Shown piece by piece: positions 1 through 8,101 of a stretch of DNA of 64,000 nucleotides. The stretch lies in the NCBI RefSeq assembly GCF_014196535.1, contig NZ_JACIDU010000004.1, positions 1 to 64,000 of the forward strand, given 5' to 3'. Both the position numbers and the translations under genes were made by a program. Numbering within the stretch: position 1 is the first letter of the stretch; every line of letters starts with the position of its first letter. The DNA is from Allorhizobium borbori (GTDB lineage: Bacteria; Pseudomonadota; Alphaproteobacteria; Rhizobiales; Rhizobiaceae). The notes under the pieces are model-generated. The model was not told the DNA's origin. It did not search any database and saw only the letters and a list, made by a program, of their open reading frames with translations.

Positions 1-286
1 CGGAGAAGGATGGCCGTCCTCTCCGGCGCTTCTTTATCTCATGAAGAAGCACGGAAATCATAAGACAAGCATTTCCAGCCGAAGCATGCTCGCTTCGGCG
101 TCGGACAATGCGGAGAAAACAAAAGGATAGAGCATTTCCGGTGACCCGTGATTACCAGAAATACTCTGGCGCCTGCGCGGCAAACGCCGCTCTCCCGACG
201 CCGGATCAAACCGGTGTTGGCCGACAATAAAGCACACAGCCGGAACATTCCAGAGCTGCCTGATATCGATTTTGGAATTGCTTTAA
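1..286. other. Gene-free left edge
   Basis: I see no convincing gene here. Possible frames lack a ribosome binding site and look like chance frames beside the tRNA. The first 25 bases can fold into a short imperfect hairpin (CGGAG/CTCCG plus AGGA/TCCT), which could be the 3' end of a gene outside the window, but no clear T-run follows. Confidence 0.5.
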
Positions 287-377
287 TGGCGGAGAGGATG
301 GGATTCGAACCCACGATACGCTTTTGACGTATACTCCCTTAGCAGGGGAGCGCCTTCGACCACTCGGCCACCTCTCC
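287..377 (-). tRNA. tRNA-Ser (anticodon GCT)
   Basis: Read on the minus strand this is a complete 91-nt class II tRNA. The acceptor stem GGAGAGG pairs with CCTCTCC. The D-arm contains GCCGAGTGG, and the anticodon arm reads CTCCCCTGCTAAGGGAG, which gives anticodon GCT for the AGC/AGU serine codons. A long variable arm follows (TATACG/CGTATC), then the T-arm GGGTTCGAATCCC, and CCA is encoded at 287-289. The long variable arm is typical of tRNA-Ser. No integrase or repeated 3' tRNA fragment lies nearby. Confidence 0.97.
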
Positions 378-818
378 GGTGCGGCCTGATTATGTGAGTT
401 TGCGTTGGCGATCAAGCGTAAATTCGGGGAACGGATGCTTTTCCAGATTTTCCCGCAGCGATTCTCCGGGCGCAGACGCGTGAGACATATTCATAGGGTG
501 AGCTGGGGGCCACCGACGCTGAACGGCTGACTTCGCAGCTGCGTGGAGCGACCGTACTGTACTCGGCAAGCCTGCGAAACCGTGCCCTGCCGGGACCTGG
601 ATCGCAAAAAGATGCTGTATATCATGTTGCGACGCACACGGTTTCCCTTCGTCAAGTTATTGTCACAAAAGGACTTTTAAGCACTTGTTAATAAGTTGGG
701 CCGTCGCCCGCATTTTGTGCTGAATTTGCAACAGTGGGAATTGAAGCGCTACTAGGGATCGTGGAAAGCGAACGATTTGGGATTGCGCCTTGTCTCCGCA
801 TTCGTATCTTCAACCCCG

Positions 819-840
819 GAAGCGAGGCGGTGGATCGTCC
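819..840 (+). repeat. Leader repeat, copy 1 (upstream of porin 1)
   Basis: A 22-base block beginning GAAGCGAGGCGG and ending ATCGTCC, identical to 2310-2331. It lies 91 bases before the porin 1 start codon. The sequence between this block and the ribosome-site block differs in the two leaders, so the conservation is local and suggests a shared leader element (protein or small-RNA site) or a recombination remnant. Confidence 0.75.
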
Positions 841-914
841 AACTTCTGAAAAACCTTTTGGGGATGGGGCAGGGAATGCTGTCCTTCAGCTAAGAACCCA
901 ACCCTTTGTGAAAC

Positions 915-929
915 TTGACTGGAGGTCAA
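915..929 (+). promoter_or_regulatory. Ribosome binding site in a short hairpin, porin 1
   Basis: TTGAC (915-919) pairs with GTCAA (925-929) around a TGGAG loop. The Shine-Dalgarno GGAGG (921-925) sits mostly in the loop, and the start codon is 6 bases after it. The same hairpin occurs at 2393-2407. A 5-bp stem is weak, so it more likely presents the ribosome site than hides it. Confidence 0.5.
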
Positions 930-931
930 CA

Positions 932-1924
932 ATGAACATCAAGAGCCTTCTCATTGGCTCCGTGGCTGCTCTGGCAGCCGTTTCCGGCGCTCAGGCTGCA
1001 GACGCTATCGTCGCTGCTGAACCGGAAGCTGTGGAATACGTTCGCGTTTGCGACGCTTTCGGCACCGGCTTCTTCTACATCCCGGGCACCGAAACCTGCC
1101 TCAAGATCGGCGGCTATGTTCGCGTTCAGTTGGATGTTGGTAAGGGCACGTCGGAATTCTCTGACTATGACCTCTTCGCTCGTGCACGTCTGAACGTTGA
1201 TGCCCGCAACGATACTGAGCTCGGCACGCTGACGAGCTTCATTCAGTTCCGTGCCAACGCTTCGAAGAAGCGCGGCGCTGACTTCGATGAGGCCAACTAC
1301 TTTGAACTTGAGCAGGGCTACATTGATCTGGCCGGCGTTCGCGTTGGTAAGTTCTACAGCTGGTGGGACGATGGCATTGCCGGTGAAACCGACGTGCTCG
1401 GTACCGACACGCTGTTCGCTTCGGCTCGTTATGTCTACTCGGCTGACGCTTTCTCGGCTGGCCTTTCGGTTGACGAGCTGACCTACACGACCCGTGATGC
1501 CAACGTCGGCATTGCAGGCATGATCTCCGGCGCTTTCGGTCCGGTCAAGGCAACCGTCATCGGTGGTTATGACACCGACAACGAAGCTGGCGCAGTCCGT
1601 GGCATCATCACGGCTGAAGTCGGTCCGGGTAGCTTCGAACTGGCTGGTGTATACGCCAGCGACCCGAACGCTTACTACCGCGAATCGGAGTGGGCTGTTG
1701 CTGGTGCCTACGCTTTCAAGGCTACCGACAAGCTGACGATCACCCCGGCCGCTCAGTACTTCGGTGATTACAAGTTCTCCAACGACGACGCTTGGAAGGT
1801 TGGTCTGACGGCTGAGTACAAGATCGTTTCCGGTCTGACGGCTCTCGCCACGGTCAACTACCTCGATATCGACAATGGCGACGATACGACCTCTGGCTTC
1901 CTGCGTCTGCAGCGCAACTTCTAA
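932..1924 (+). CDS. Outer-membrane porin (Porin_2 family), tandem copy 1
   Basis: A 330-residue trimeric-type porin of the alphaproteobacterial Porin_2 family (RopA/Omp2b relatives), which lets small hydrophilic solutes cross the outer membrane. The start at 932 is set by GGAGG at 921 and by a clean signal peptide, with a hydrophobic core and probable cleavage after AQA at about residue 22. The mature protein opens with the family pattern VCDAFGTGFFYIPGTETC, in which two cysteines flank the first strand; CLKIGGYVR follows. Alternating beta-strand sequence runs to a terminal aromatic residue (LQRNF), the usual outer-membrane assembly signal. The next gene is a paralogue of identical length; the ends are almost identical and the middle loops differ. 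Which named rhizobial porin it corresponds to cannot be decided here. Confidence 0.93.
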   Translation: MNIKSLLIGSVAALAAVSGAQAADAIVAAEPEAVEYVRVCDAFGTGFFYIPGTETCLKIGGYVRVQLDVGKGTSEFSDYDLFARARLNVDARNDTELGTLTSFIQFRANASKKRGADFDEANYFELEQGYIDLAGVRVGKFYSWWDDGIAGETDVLGTDTLFASARYVYSADAFSAGLSVDELTYTTRDANVGIAGMISGAFGPVKATVIGGYDTDNEAGAVRGIITAEVGPGSFELAGVYASDPNAYYRESEWAVAGAYAFKATDKLTITPAAQYFGDYKFSNDDAWKVGLTAEYKIVSGLTALATVNYLDIDNGDDTTSGFLRLQRNF

Positions 1925-1971
1925 TTCGATCTGATCGAATTGCGAAAAGCCCGGCCTTGGCCGGGCTTTTT
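1923..1971 (+). terminator. Double-hairpin terminator of porin 1
   Basis: A first inverted repeat, AATTCGAT (1923-1930) / ATCGAATT (1934-1941), overlaps the stop codon. It is followed by the intrinsic terminator AAAAGCCCGG (1945-1954) / CCGGGCTTTT (1961-1970), whose T-run is part of the stem. The same two-hairpin layout follows porin 2. Confidence 0.88.
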
Positions 1972-2309
1972 GTGTTTAAATATGAGGTCGGGCGTCGTTC
2001 GAAGGCTTCCGGGTATTATCAGGCGCGCACATTACAGTCCGATCGAAGAGCGTTCTGGACCAGGGGGCAATTGGCAGAATCGTTCGCTTGTAGCGAAATG
2101 GCGCATTTTTTCGCTCATATGAAGCTTTGACCGGGCGGTCGTACTACGGTCAGACCTGTTGATTTCCTTAACAAAATCTAAATTTTTGCCATCTCTGCGA
2201 CGGAAATGTGTCTCTCATGCAACACGCTCTCATGATGACGATCGGTGAGTTCAGGAAAAACGCTGGCCGGCATTGCGCATAATCAGTCTGGCTGTATCTT
2301 GGGAATCAT

Positions 2310-2331
2310 GAAGCGAGGCGGTGGATCGTCC
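2310..2331 (+). repeat. Leader repeat, copy 2 (upstream of porin 2)
   Basis: Identical to 819-840. It lies 78 bases before the porin 2 start codon, against 91 in copy 1. Confidence 0.75.
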
Positions 2332-2392
2332 GTCTTCAGAGTAGCGGGTTCGTCGGGGTCAATCCCAAGAGGTCCCCGAATCCTTGTTAAAC

Positions 2393-2407
2393 TTGACTGG
2401 AGGTCAA
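2393..2407 (+). promoter_or_regulatory. Ribosome binding site in a short hairpin, porin 2
   Basis: TTGAC (2393-2397) and GTCAA (2403-2407) flank TGGAG, exactly as in porin 1. The identity between the two genes begins at AAACTTGAC (2389) and continues through the start codon into the signal peptide. Confidence 0.5.
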
Positions 2408-2409
2408 CA

Positions 2410-3402
2410 ATGAACATCAAGAGCCTTCTCATCGGCTCCGCGGCTGCTCTGGCCGCTGTTTCTGGCGCACAGGCTGCCGACGCTATCGTTGCTGCTGAAC
2501 CGGAAGCTGTGGAATACGTTCGCGTTTGCGACGCTTTCGGCACGGGCTTCTTCTACATCCCGGGCACCGAAACCTGCCTCAAGATCGGTGGCTACGTTCG
2601 TGTTCAGCTCGATATCGGTCGTGGTACGTCTGAATTCTCCGACTACGACGTGTTTGCTCGCGGCCGTCTGAACATCGACGCCCGTAACGACACTGAACTC
2701 GGCACGCTCACGAGCTTTATTCAGTTCCGTGCGAATGCTTCGAAGAACCGTGATGGTGTCTACGACGAAGCTAACTACTTCGAACTTGAACAGGCCTACA
2801 TCGATCTGGCTGGCGTTCGCGTTGGTAAGTTCTACAGCTGGTGGGATGACGATCTGCTCGGCGAAACCGACGAACTGTCCACCAACTCGCTGTTTGCTTC
2901 GGCTCGTTACGTGTATTCGACCGACGCTTTCACCGCTGGCCTGTCGGTTGACGAACTCCCGACCACCCACGATGCAAACGTAGGTATTGCTGGTTACCTC
3001 GCTGGCGCCTTCGGCCCGGTCAAGGCTAACCTGCTTGGTGCCTATGATACCGACGCTGAAGAATTCGCTGTTCGCGGTATTGTTTCTGCCGACGTTGGTC
3101 CGGGCACCTTCGAACTGGCCGCTGCCTACGCTTCCGGCGACAACGCTTACTATGCAGTGTCTGAGTGGACCGTTGCTGCCGACTACGCCTTCAAGGCTAC
3201 CGACAAGCTCACGATCACCCCGGCTGCCCAGTACTTCTGGGATTACAACCTGGTGTCCGGTAACGACGCCTGGAAGGTTGGTCTGACGGCTGAATATCAG
3301 ATTGTTTCCGGTCTGACGGCTCTTGCCACGGTCAACTACATCGACTTCGACAAGGGTGGCGACGATACGTCTGGCTTCCTGCGTCTGCAGCGCAACTTCT
3401 AA
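2410..3402 (+). CDS. Outer-membrane porin (Porin_2 family), tandem copy 2
   Basis: The second 330-residue porin has the same signal peptide (cleavage after AQA), the same cysteine-flanked first strand and the same C-terminal LQRNF. The two proteins differ mainly in surface-loop positions in the middle, for example GIAGETDVLGTD in copy 1 against DLLGETDELSTN here. The start at 2410 is fixed by GGAGG 6 bases upstream. Separate terminators suggest separate control. Tandem paralogues with near-identical ends are known from Brucella omp2a/omp2b, where gene conversion between copies is established; the same process is inferred here. Confidence 0.93.
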   Translation: MNIKSLLIGSAAALAAVSGAQAADAIVAAEPEAVEYVRVCDAFGTGFFYIPGTETCLKIGGYVRVQLDIGRGTSEFSDYDVFARGRLNIDARNDTELGTLTSFIQFRANASKNRDGVYDEANYFELEQAYIDLAGVRVGKFYSWWDDDLLGETDELSTNSLFASARYVYSTDAFTAGLSVDELPTTHDANVGIAGYLAGAFGPVKANLLGAYDTDAEEFAVRGIVSADVGPGTFELAAAYASGDNAYYAVSEWTVAADYAFKATDKLTITPAAQYFWDYNLVSGNDAWKVGLTAEYQIVSGLTALATVNYIDFDKGGDDTSGFLRLQRNF

Positions 3403-3448
3403 TTCGATCTGATCGAATTGCGGAAAGCCCGGCTTCGGTCGGGCTTTT
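3401..3448 (+). terminator. Double-hairpin terminator of porin 2
   Basis: AATTCGAT (3401-3408) / ATCGAATT (3412-3419) overlaps the stop codon. It is followed by AAAGCCCG / CGGGCTTT ending in TTTT at 3448. The first hairpin is identical to that after porin 1, while the second differs in its loop. About 215 gene-free bases follow, before the end of the convergent transglycosylase gene. Confidence 0.87.
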
Positions 3449-3664
3449 CTGCGTTTGAGCACCTGTCCAGAGACACCTTGCATCGAAGCGACGACGCTTG
3501 GCGTCGACCACCTTGAACGGTCTTCGGGGGAGGAGTGCAAGCTCATACGCCAACCGGTGGCGCGGCGTGTACGGACGTTAAGCGCGTCGCGATCTTTCAG
3601 ATTCGCTCCCACGCTTTATATTCTTGATTTTTCGCATGTCGTTGGCGCAAGACTGCAGCACACT

Positions 3665-5719
3665 TTAGCGCCCGAAGCGCAGGTCTTTCTCGATGTCGGC
3701 GGTTTGGCCGAGGCGAACCTTGTAGACCTGATAGTTCTCCATCACGCGCTGAACGTAGTTGCGCGTTTCCTGGAACGGAATTCGCTCGATCCAGTCCACC
3801 ACATCGTCAATCGGTTTGCCGCGTGGGTCGCCGTAGCGCGACAGCCAGTCGGGAACACGGCCGGGACCGGCATTGTAGGCGACGAAGGTGAGAATATAGG
3901 AGCCGTTGAAGGCGTCGATCTGTTCGCCGAGATAATGCGCACCGATCGTTGCGTTATAGCCGGGGTCGGTTGTCAGCTTGGCGGGGGCAAAGGCAATGCC
4001 ATGGCGCGCGGCCACCATCTTGGCGGTACCGGGCAAGATCTGAAGCAGTCCCTGCGCATTTGCGGAGGAAACAGCCGAAGGATTGAACGCGCTTTCCTGG
4101 CGGGCGATCGAGTAGGCGAGGGCCTTGCCGGAGCCTGCGATATTGGCGGAAGCGGGGATTACCCCGACCGGGAAAGCGAGCGCCGGGACGTCGATACCCC
4201 GTCCATAGGCAACCTTGCCGATTTGCAGCGAAAGCTGGTGGTTGCCGGCGCGTTCAGCCTGGGATGCGAGGATGGCGAGTTCGCCGGGGCTTGTGAGTTC
4301 AGCAGCAAGGCTGTGATAAAGCAGCACAGCACGATTGGCATGGCCGGCCGCTGTCAGGCGCTCTATGGCGCGAACGGCTTCGCGATTGTTGAAGCGAGCC
4401 CGGTCCTCTGTCGTAACGGTGGGATAGGCGATGGTGAGGCGTGACTGCTTCAGGCGCGCGCCAGCCAGTTGCCCGTAAAACGTGCTCGAATGCTGGGCGG
4501 CCTTCGCATAGAACTCCTCCGCTTTGCCCTTTGCTCCCGCATCCGCCGCACGGCCGAGCCAATACCATGCGCGCGATGCCGAAAGCGGGCGGGCCGAGGC
4601 GGTAAGTATCCGGCGAAAGTGGGTTGCCGCCAGCTCCGGCTTCTGCAGCGCGCGCAGCGCATACCACCCGGCGTGAAATTCGGCCTCTGCGACATCGACG
4701 GCACTCGCTGCCGAATGGTTGGCGGCGATGTCGTAGGCGGCCTGAAACTTTCCGGCATCGAGCAACCCGCGGCTGATGATCCGCTCCTCGATCCACCACT
4801 CACCGGGATTGACGAGGTCTGCCTTGTCGCGCGGTGCCTGCGTGAGCAGCGCGGCGGCGGCCTCGAACTTATCCTGTTGTTGCAGGCGCTTGATGCGGGC
4901 AAAGAGCAGGCCAGGATCGTTCTTCCAGCGCGCGTCGACGGCGGCGATCAGGCTGTCGGCCTTGGGTGAACGCTGGATAACGGCGGCGCGGGCAGCATGA
5001 AGCGATTGCGCTTTGCCGAGTACACCGAAGCGTTTCGCCTGGGCTGCCTGGCCGAGATAGAGCAGATAGTCCATCCGCGCCTTGTGCGTTTCGGCGGAGA
5101 TCAGGTTGGGGAAAGCGTTGAGAACGAGGTCTTCTCCCGCCACGTCCAGCCGGTTGGTGGTCCAGAACCGCGCCAACATGCGGGTGGCGTCGGTCTGCTT
5201 GCCGTTTTCGGAAAGCGCCCGGGCAAGAACCGCTGCGCCTTCCGCCGTTTCCGGCGGATCGTCGCGAAGCTGCGCCAGAACCACCGCTGTCGGCGCGTTT
5301 TCGCGGTAAAGCGCCTGTTCCAGATAGCGCCGGAGATTGGAAAGGCCGGGCCAGCCCTGAAGCTCCTGCCGCGCCTCGATGATCTCGCGAGAAGGCACCT
5401 GCGACTGGCCCGAGACGGCGATGGCCCAGGTCAGGATGTGCCGGTCGAGCGTGTTGGGGTCCATCGCGTCGCGAATAGCAAGCGCCTGCAATGCCTGACG
5501 CGTGGCCAGTGCATCGAGTGCCGTCTTGAGTTGCGGGTTGACGGTCGTCGACGTGACCATGGGGCGGGGAATAGCGCCGGTGATATTGCCACGGTCGGGT
5601 GTAACCTCGGCCTTCTCGACGGGCGCAGCAACGCTGACGCTGGCCGAGGCGGACAACGCTGTGCCGGTGCCTGCAAGAAGCGCACCCGTAACGATGATGC
5701 CCGTAACGCGATCGCGCAT
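3665..5719 (-). CDS. Soluble lytic murein transglycosylase
   Basis: A 684-residue periplasmic enzyme that cleaves the MurNAc-GlcNAc bond of peptidoglycan with formation of 1,6-anhydro-MurNAc, used in wall turnover. The N-terminus is a signal peptide of about 30 residues. A long helical, repeat-like superhelix (about 60-510) resembles the U-domain of Slt70. The catalytic SLT domain follows: ARQESAFNP with the catalytic glutamate near residue 542, then GLLQILPGTA, then AYNAGPGRV. The length fits the Slt family. It is transcribed divergently from dapA. Slt is the best match, though the exact orthologue among several rhizobial transglycosylases is uncertain. Confidence 0.93.
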   Translation of the reverse strand: MRDRVTGIIVTGALLAGTGTALSASASVSVAAPVEKAEVTPDRGNITGAIPRPMVTSTTVNPQLKTALDALATRQALQALAIRDAMDPNTLDRHILTWAIAVSGQSQVPSREIIEARQELQGWPGLSNLRRYLEQALYRENAPTAVVLAQLRDDPPETAEGAAVLARALSENGKQTDATRMLARFWTTNRLDVAGEDLVLNAFPNLISAETHKARMDYLLYLGQAAQAKRFGVLGKAQSLHAARAAVIQRSPKADSLIAAVDARWKNDPGLLFARIKRLQQQDKFEAAAALLTQAPRDKADLVNPGEWWIEERIISRGLLDAGKFQAAYDIAANHSAASAVDVAEAEFHAGWYALRALQKPELAATHFRRILTASARPLSASRAWYWLGRAADAGAKGKAEEFYAKAAQHSSTFYGQLAGARLKQSRLTIAYPTVTTEDRARFNNREAVRAIERLTAAGHANRAVLLYHSLAAELTSPGELAILASQAERAGNHQLSLQIGKVAYGRGIDVPALAFPVGVIPASANIAGSGKALAYSIARQESAFNPSAVSSANAQGLLQILPGTAKMVAARHGIAFAPAKLTTDPGYNATIGAHYLGEQIDAFNGSYILTFVAYNAGPGRVPDWLSRYGDPRGKPIDDVVDWIERIPFQETRNYVQRVMENYQVYKVRLGQTADIEKDLRFGR

Positions 5720-5932
5720 GGCTTAATTCCGTATCAGACCCTTATCATTCCATTAACGGAGCTTATTGTTAACAGAATACTATCAAAAGGCTGAAAATTC
5801 CGGCCTTTCTGTGATTTAGCACGGAGTTGGCGTCGGCTCTTCGCTTGAAGCGGAAGGCGACGCGATTTAAGGTGCGCCAGTTTTAACGCCGAATGCGGTC
5901 GAGACCTTCACGTCCCGGCCAAGGAGTATTGC

Positions 5933-6820
5933 ATGTTCAAGGGATCCATTCCCGCCCTGATCACTCCGTTCACTGAAGCGGGCGCTGTCGATGAAGATGC
6001 TTTCGTCAGCCATGTCGAATGGCAGATTGCCGAAGGCAGCCACGGCCTCGTTCCGGTCGGCACGACGGGTGAATCGCCGACGCTTTCGCATGACGAGCAC
6101 AAGCGCGTCATTGAACTGTGCGTCGAGGCGGCGAAAAAACGGGTTCCGGTCATAGCGGGTGCAGGCTCCAACAATACGGTGGAAGCGATCGATTTCGCCC
6201 TTCACGCCGAAAAGGCCGGCGCGGATGCGCTGCTCGTGGTGACGCCCTATTACAACAAGCCGACCCAGAAGGGTCTTTACGCGCATTTCGCCGCGATTGC
6301 CGAAGCATCGACGCTGCCGATCATCATCTATAATATCCCGCCGCGCTCGGTGGTGGATATGTCGCCGGAAACGATGGGTGCGCTTGCCAAGGCTTACAAG
6401 AATATCGTTGGCGTCAAGGATGCGACGGGCAAGATCGAGCGCGTTTCCGATCAGCGCATCACCTGCGGCAAGGATTTCATCCAGCTTTCGGGCGAGGATG
6501 GCACGGCGCTCGGGCACTATGCCCATGGCGGTGTCGGCTGTATTTCGGTCACGGCCAATGTCGCGCCGCGTCTCTGTGCGGAGTTCCAGAATGCACTGGC
6601 GGCTGGCGATTATGCCAAGGCGCTGGAGTATCAGGATCGACTGATGCCGTTGCACAAGGCGATCTTTCTGGAGCCAGGTGTCTGCGGCGCGAAATACGGT
6701 CTGTCGCGCATTGGCCGCAAGGTCACGCGCACGGTGCGTTCGCCGCTCATGACGGCACTGGAACCGGCAACGGAAAGCGCAATGGATGCCGCGCTTATCC
6801 ATGCGGGCCTCCTGAACTGA
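5933..6820 (+). CDS. dapA: 4-hydroxy-tetrahydrodipicolinate synthase
   Basis: A 295-residue cytoplasmic enzyme that condenses pyruvate with aspartate semialdehyde, the first committed step to diaminopimelate and lysine. The TIM-barrel signatures are complete: T44-T45 in GTTGES, Y107, the catalytic Y133 in IIYN, and the Schiff-base K162 in VGVKDATG, almost exactly the E. coli numbering. AAGGAG lies 7 bases before the start. The gene is divergent from the transglycosylase; both serve peptidoglycan metabolism. A terminator follows before smpB. Confidence 0.97.
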   Translation: MFKGSIPALITPFTEAGAVDEDAFVSHVEWQIAEGSHGLVPVGTTGESPTLSHDEHKRVIELCVEAAKKRVPVIAGAGSNNTVEAIDFALHAEKAGADALLVVTPYYNKPTQKGLYAHFAAIAEASTLPIIIYNIPPRSVVDMSPETMGALAKAYKNIVGVKDATGKIERVSDQRITCGKDFIQLSGEDGTALGHYAHGGVGCISVTANVAPRLCAEFQNALAAGDYAKALEYQDRLMPLHKAIFLEPGVCGAKYGLSRIGRKVTRTVRSPLMTALEPATESAMDAALIHAGLLN

Positions 6821-6823
6821 GGC

Positions 6824-6851
6824 TTCACGCGGGGCCAAACCGCACTATATA
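6824..6851 (+). promoter_or_regulatory. Possible smpB promoter
   Basis: TTCACG (6824-6829) and TATATA (6846-6851) are separated by 16 bases, just after the dapA stop codon. If used, the transcript would begin near 6858, so the terminator-like hairpin at 6863-6888 would fall in the smpB leader. This is read by eye only. Confidence 0.35.
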
Positions 6852-6862
6852 AGAGAAAAGTT

Positions 6863-6892
6863 GCGCCTTCCCGCATCAGGGAGGGCGCTTTT
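6863..6892 (+). terminator. Terminator-like hairpin between dapA and smpB
   Basis: GCGCCTTCCC (6863-6872) pairs with GGGAGGGCGC (6879-6888), with one G-T pair, around a 6-base loop and followed by TTTT. It should end the dapA transcript. It lies only 17 bases before the smpB start codon, so it is either a tight boundary or an attenuator of smpB. Confidence 0.8.
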
Positions 6893-6909
6893 ATGAAACG
6901 GAAATGGTC

Positions 6910-7389
6910 ATGGCCCCCAAAGGCAGTCAGCGCGTCGTCAAGAAAATCGTGGCGGAAAACCGCAAGGCGCGCTTCAACTACGAAATCGTCGATACCTATG
7001 AAGCGGGCCTCGTTCTCATGGGCACGGAGGTCAAGTCCCTGCGCGAGGGCAAGGCCAATATCGCCGAATCCTATGCCTCGGATGAGGATGGCGAACTGTG
7101 GCTGATTAATTCCTACCTGCCGGAATATCTGCAGGCCAACCGCTTCAACCACGAGCCGCGCCGTCGCCGCAAGCTGTTGATGTCCAAGCGCGAAATCAAC
7201 CGCCTGCGCGTCGCCATCAGCCGTGAAGGTATGACGCTCATCCCGCTGAAGATCTATTTCAACGATCAGGGCCGCGCCAAGATGGAGCTTGCTCTCGGCA
7301 AGGGCAAGAAGTTGCACGACAAACGTGAGACTGAAAAGGCCCGCGACTGGAACCGCGAAAAATCCCGCCTCATGAAAAACAGGGGGTGA
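6910..7389 (+). CDS. smpB: SsrA-binding protein SmpB
   Basis: A 159-residue partner of tmRNA in trans-translation, which rescues stalled ribosomes and tags the nascent chain. Family features are present: the N-terminal motif [34 protein letters not shown], and a basic C-terminal tail with [19 protein letters not shown] that inserts into the mRNA channel. Of two nearby ATG codons I chose 6910, because the weak ACGGA site is well spaced for it and MAPKGSQ is a common rhizobial N-terminus. The codon at 6904 would add two residues. Confidence 0.96.
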   Translation: MAPKGSQRVVKKIVAENRKARFNYEIVDTYEAGLVLMGTEVKSLREGKANIAESYASDEDGELWLINSYLPEYLQANRFNHEPRRRRKLLMSKREINRLRVAISREGMTLIPLKIYFNDQGRAKMELALGKGKKLHDKRETEKARDWNREKSRLMKNRG

Positions 7390-7521
7390 GGAGCGGTTGG
7401 ACCGTCAGGTCTAAGCAATCGATCCAGTGAATCGATTGCAGCGACGAACGCCCGGAGCGTGAGCGCAGGGCCGGCAGAGCGGTTGCCGCGCGGGGTCGGG
7501 GAAGAAACAAAAGGAAGCAGC

Positions 7522-7938
7522 ATGTCGAAACTGAAGATTACCGCCGGCGCCTATTCTTTTATCGCGAAGATGGAAGAAGAGCGCGCACCGGAAACCTGCA
7601 GGGCCTTCCGTCGTTTTCTGCCATTTTCCAATCAGGTCATCCATTCGCGCTGGAGCGGCGAGGCGGTCTGGGTGCCGCTCGGCGAATTCGATTTCGGCGT
7701 GGGCTTCGAGAATCACACCTGCCATCCGTCGCGGGGGGATATTCTGCTTTATCCCGGCGGCCACAGCGAAACCGAACTTCTCTTTGCCTATGGTTCCTCC
7801 TCTTTCGCGTCCAAGATGGGCGCGCTCGCCGGCAACCATTTTCTCACCGTGATCGACGGCATGGAAAGCCTTGAAGCCATGGGCAAGACGGTGCTGTGGA
7901 AGGGCGCGCAGCCGGTGATATTCGAGGCGCTGGACTGA
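7522..7938 (+). CDS. DUF3830 family protein
   Basis: A 138-residue protein that I match to DUF3830, small proteins predicted to have a cyclophilin-like barrel. Family-like patterns are SRWSGEAVWVPLG, NHTCHPSRGDILLYPGG and SETELLFAYG. The start at 7522 has AAGGA 7 bases upstream. There is no signal peptide. The reaction or ligand is unknown; relatives often lie near amidohydrolase or transport genes, but nothing here indicates a role. Possibly cotranscribed with smpB, 132 bases away. Confidence 0.7.
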   Translation: MSKLKITAGAYSFIAKMEEERAPETCRAFRRFLPFSNQVIHSRWSGEAVWVPLGEFDFGVGFENHTCHPSRGDILLYPGGHSETELLFAYGSSSFASKMGALAGNHFLTVIDGMESLEAMGKTVLWKGAQPVIFEALD

Positions 7939-8101
7939 TCGTTAGTCGGTCAAGGCATCTTGCCGGCTCGCGATCCCTCGCATAGGTTGGTGTCGGGTAT
8001 CTGCGACCCGGTACGCACCGCCGTGCCAACTTTTGATACGGAAAGCATGGTTCACGGCACCGACCGGAAGACGCACTGCTTGTCCGCAACCGGCAACTCA
8101 T

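Larger units (their letters stand above)
378..931. other. Long leader/intergenic region before porin 1
   Basis: There are 554 bases between the divergent tRNA-Ser and the first porin. An open frame reaches upstream to 734 in the porin frame, but it lacks a signal peptide and ribosome site there, so the porin starts at 932. The region probably holds the porin promoter and a long 5' leader. AT-rich sequence around 650-695 (TTGTCA at 660-665) is the likeliest promoter zone, but I cannot place a confident -35/-10 pair. A 22-base block at 819-840 recurs upstream of porin 2. Confidence 0.5.
1972..2409. other. Intergenic region between the two porins
   Basis: After the porin 1 terminator, 438 bases carry no convincing gene. 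The AT-rich stretch around 2158-2190 is the likeliest promoter area. TGACCG...CGGTCA at about 2128-2152 forms a short inverted repeat. Downstream come the shared leader repeat (2310-2331) and the shared ribosome-site hairpin (2393-2407). Porin 2 is therefore probably a separate transcription unit. Confidence 0.5.

Noticed and set aside
287-377. tRNA-Ser as an integration site
   Set aside because: I looked for a duplicated 3' tRNA end and an integrase gene and found neither in the window.
2404-3612. Long open frame (402 residues) on the minus strand over porin 2
   Set aside because: It lies opposite a clear porin, has no ribosome site or recognisable domain, and results from the strong codon bias of the porin gene.
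3455-4444. A 329-residue open frame on the plus strand over the transglycosylase gene
   Set aside because: It is antisense to the catalytic part of a well-supported enzyme and shows no family pattern.
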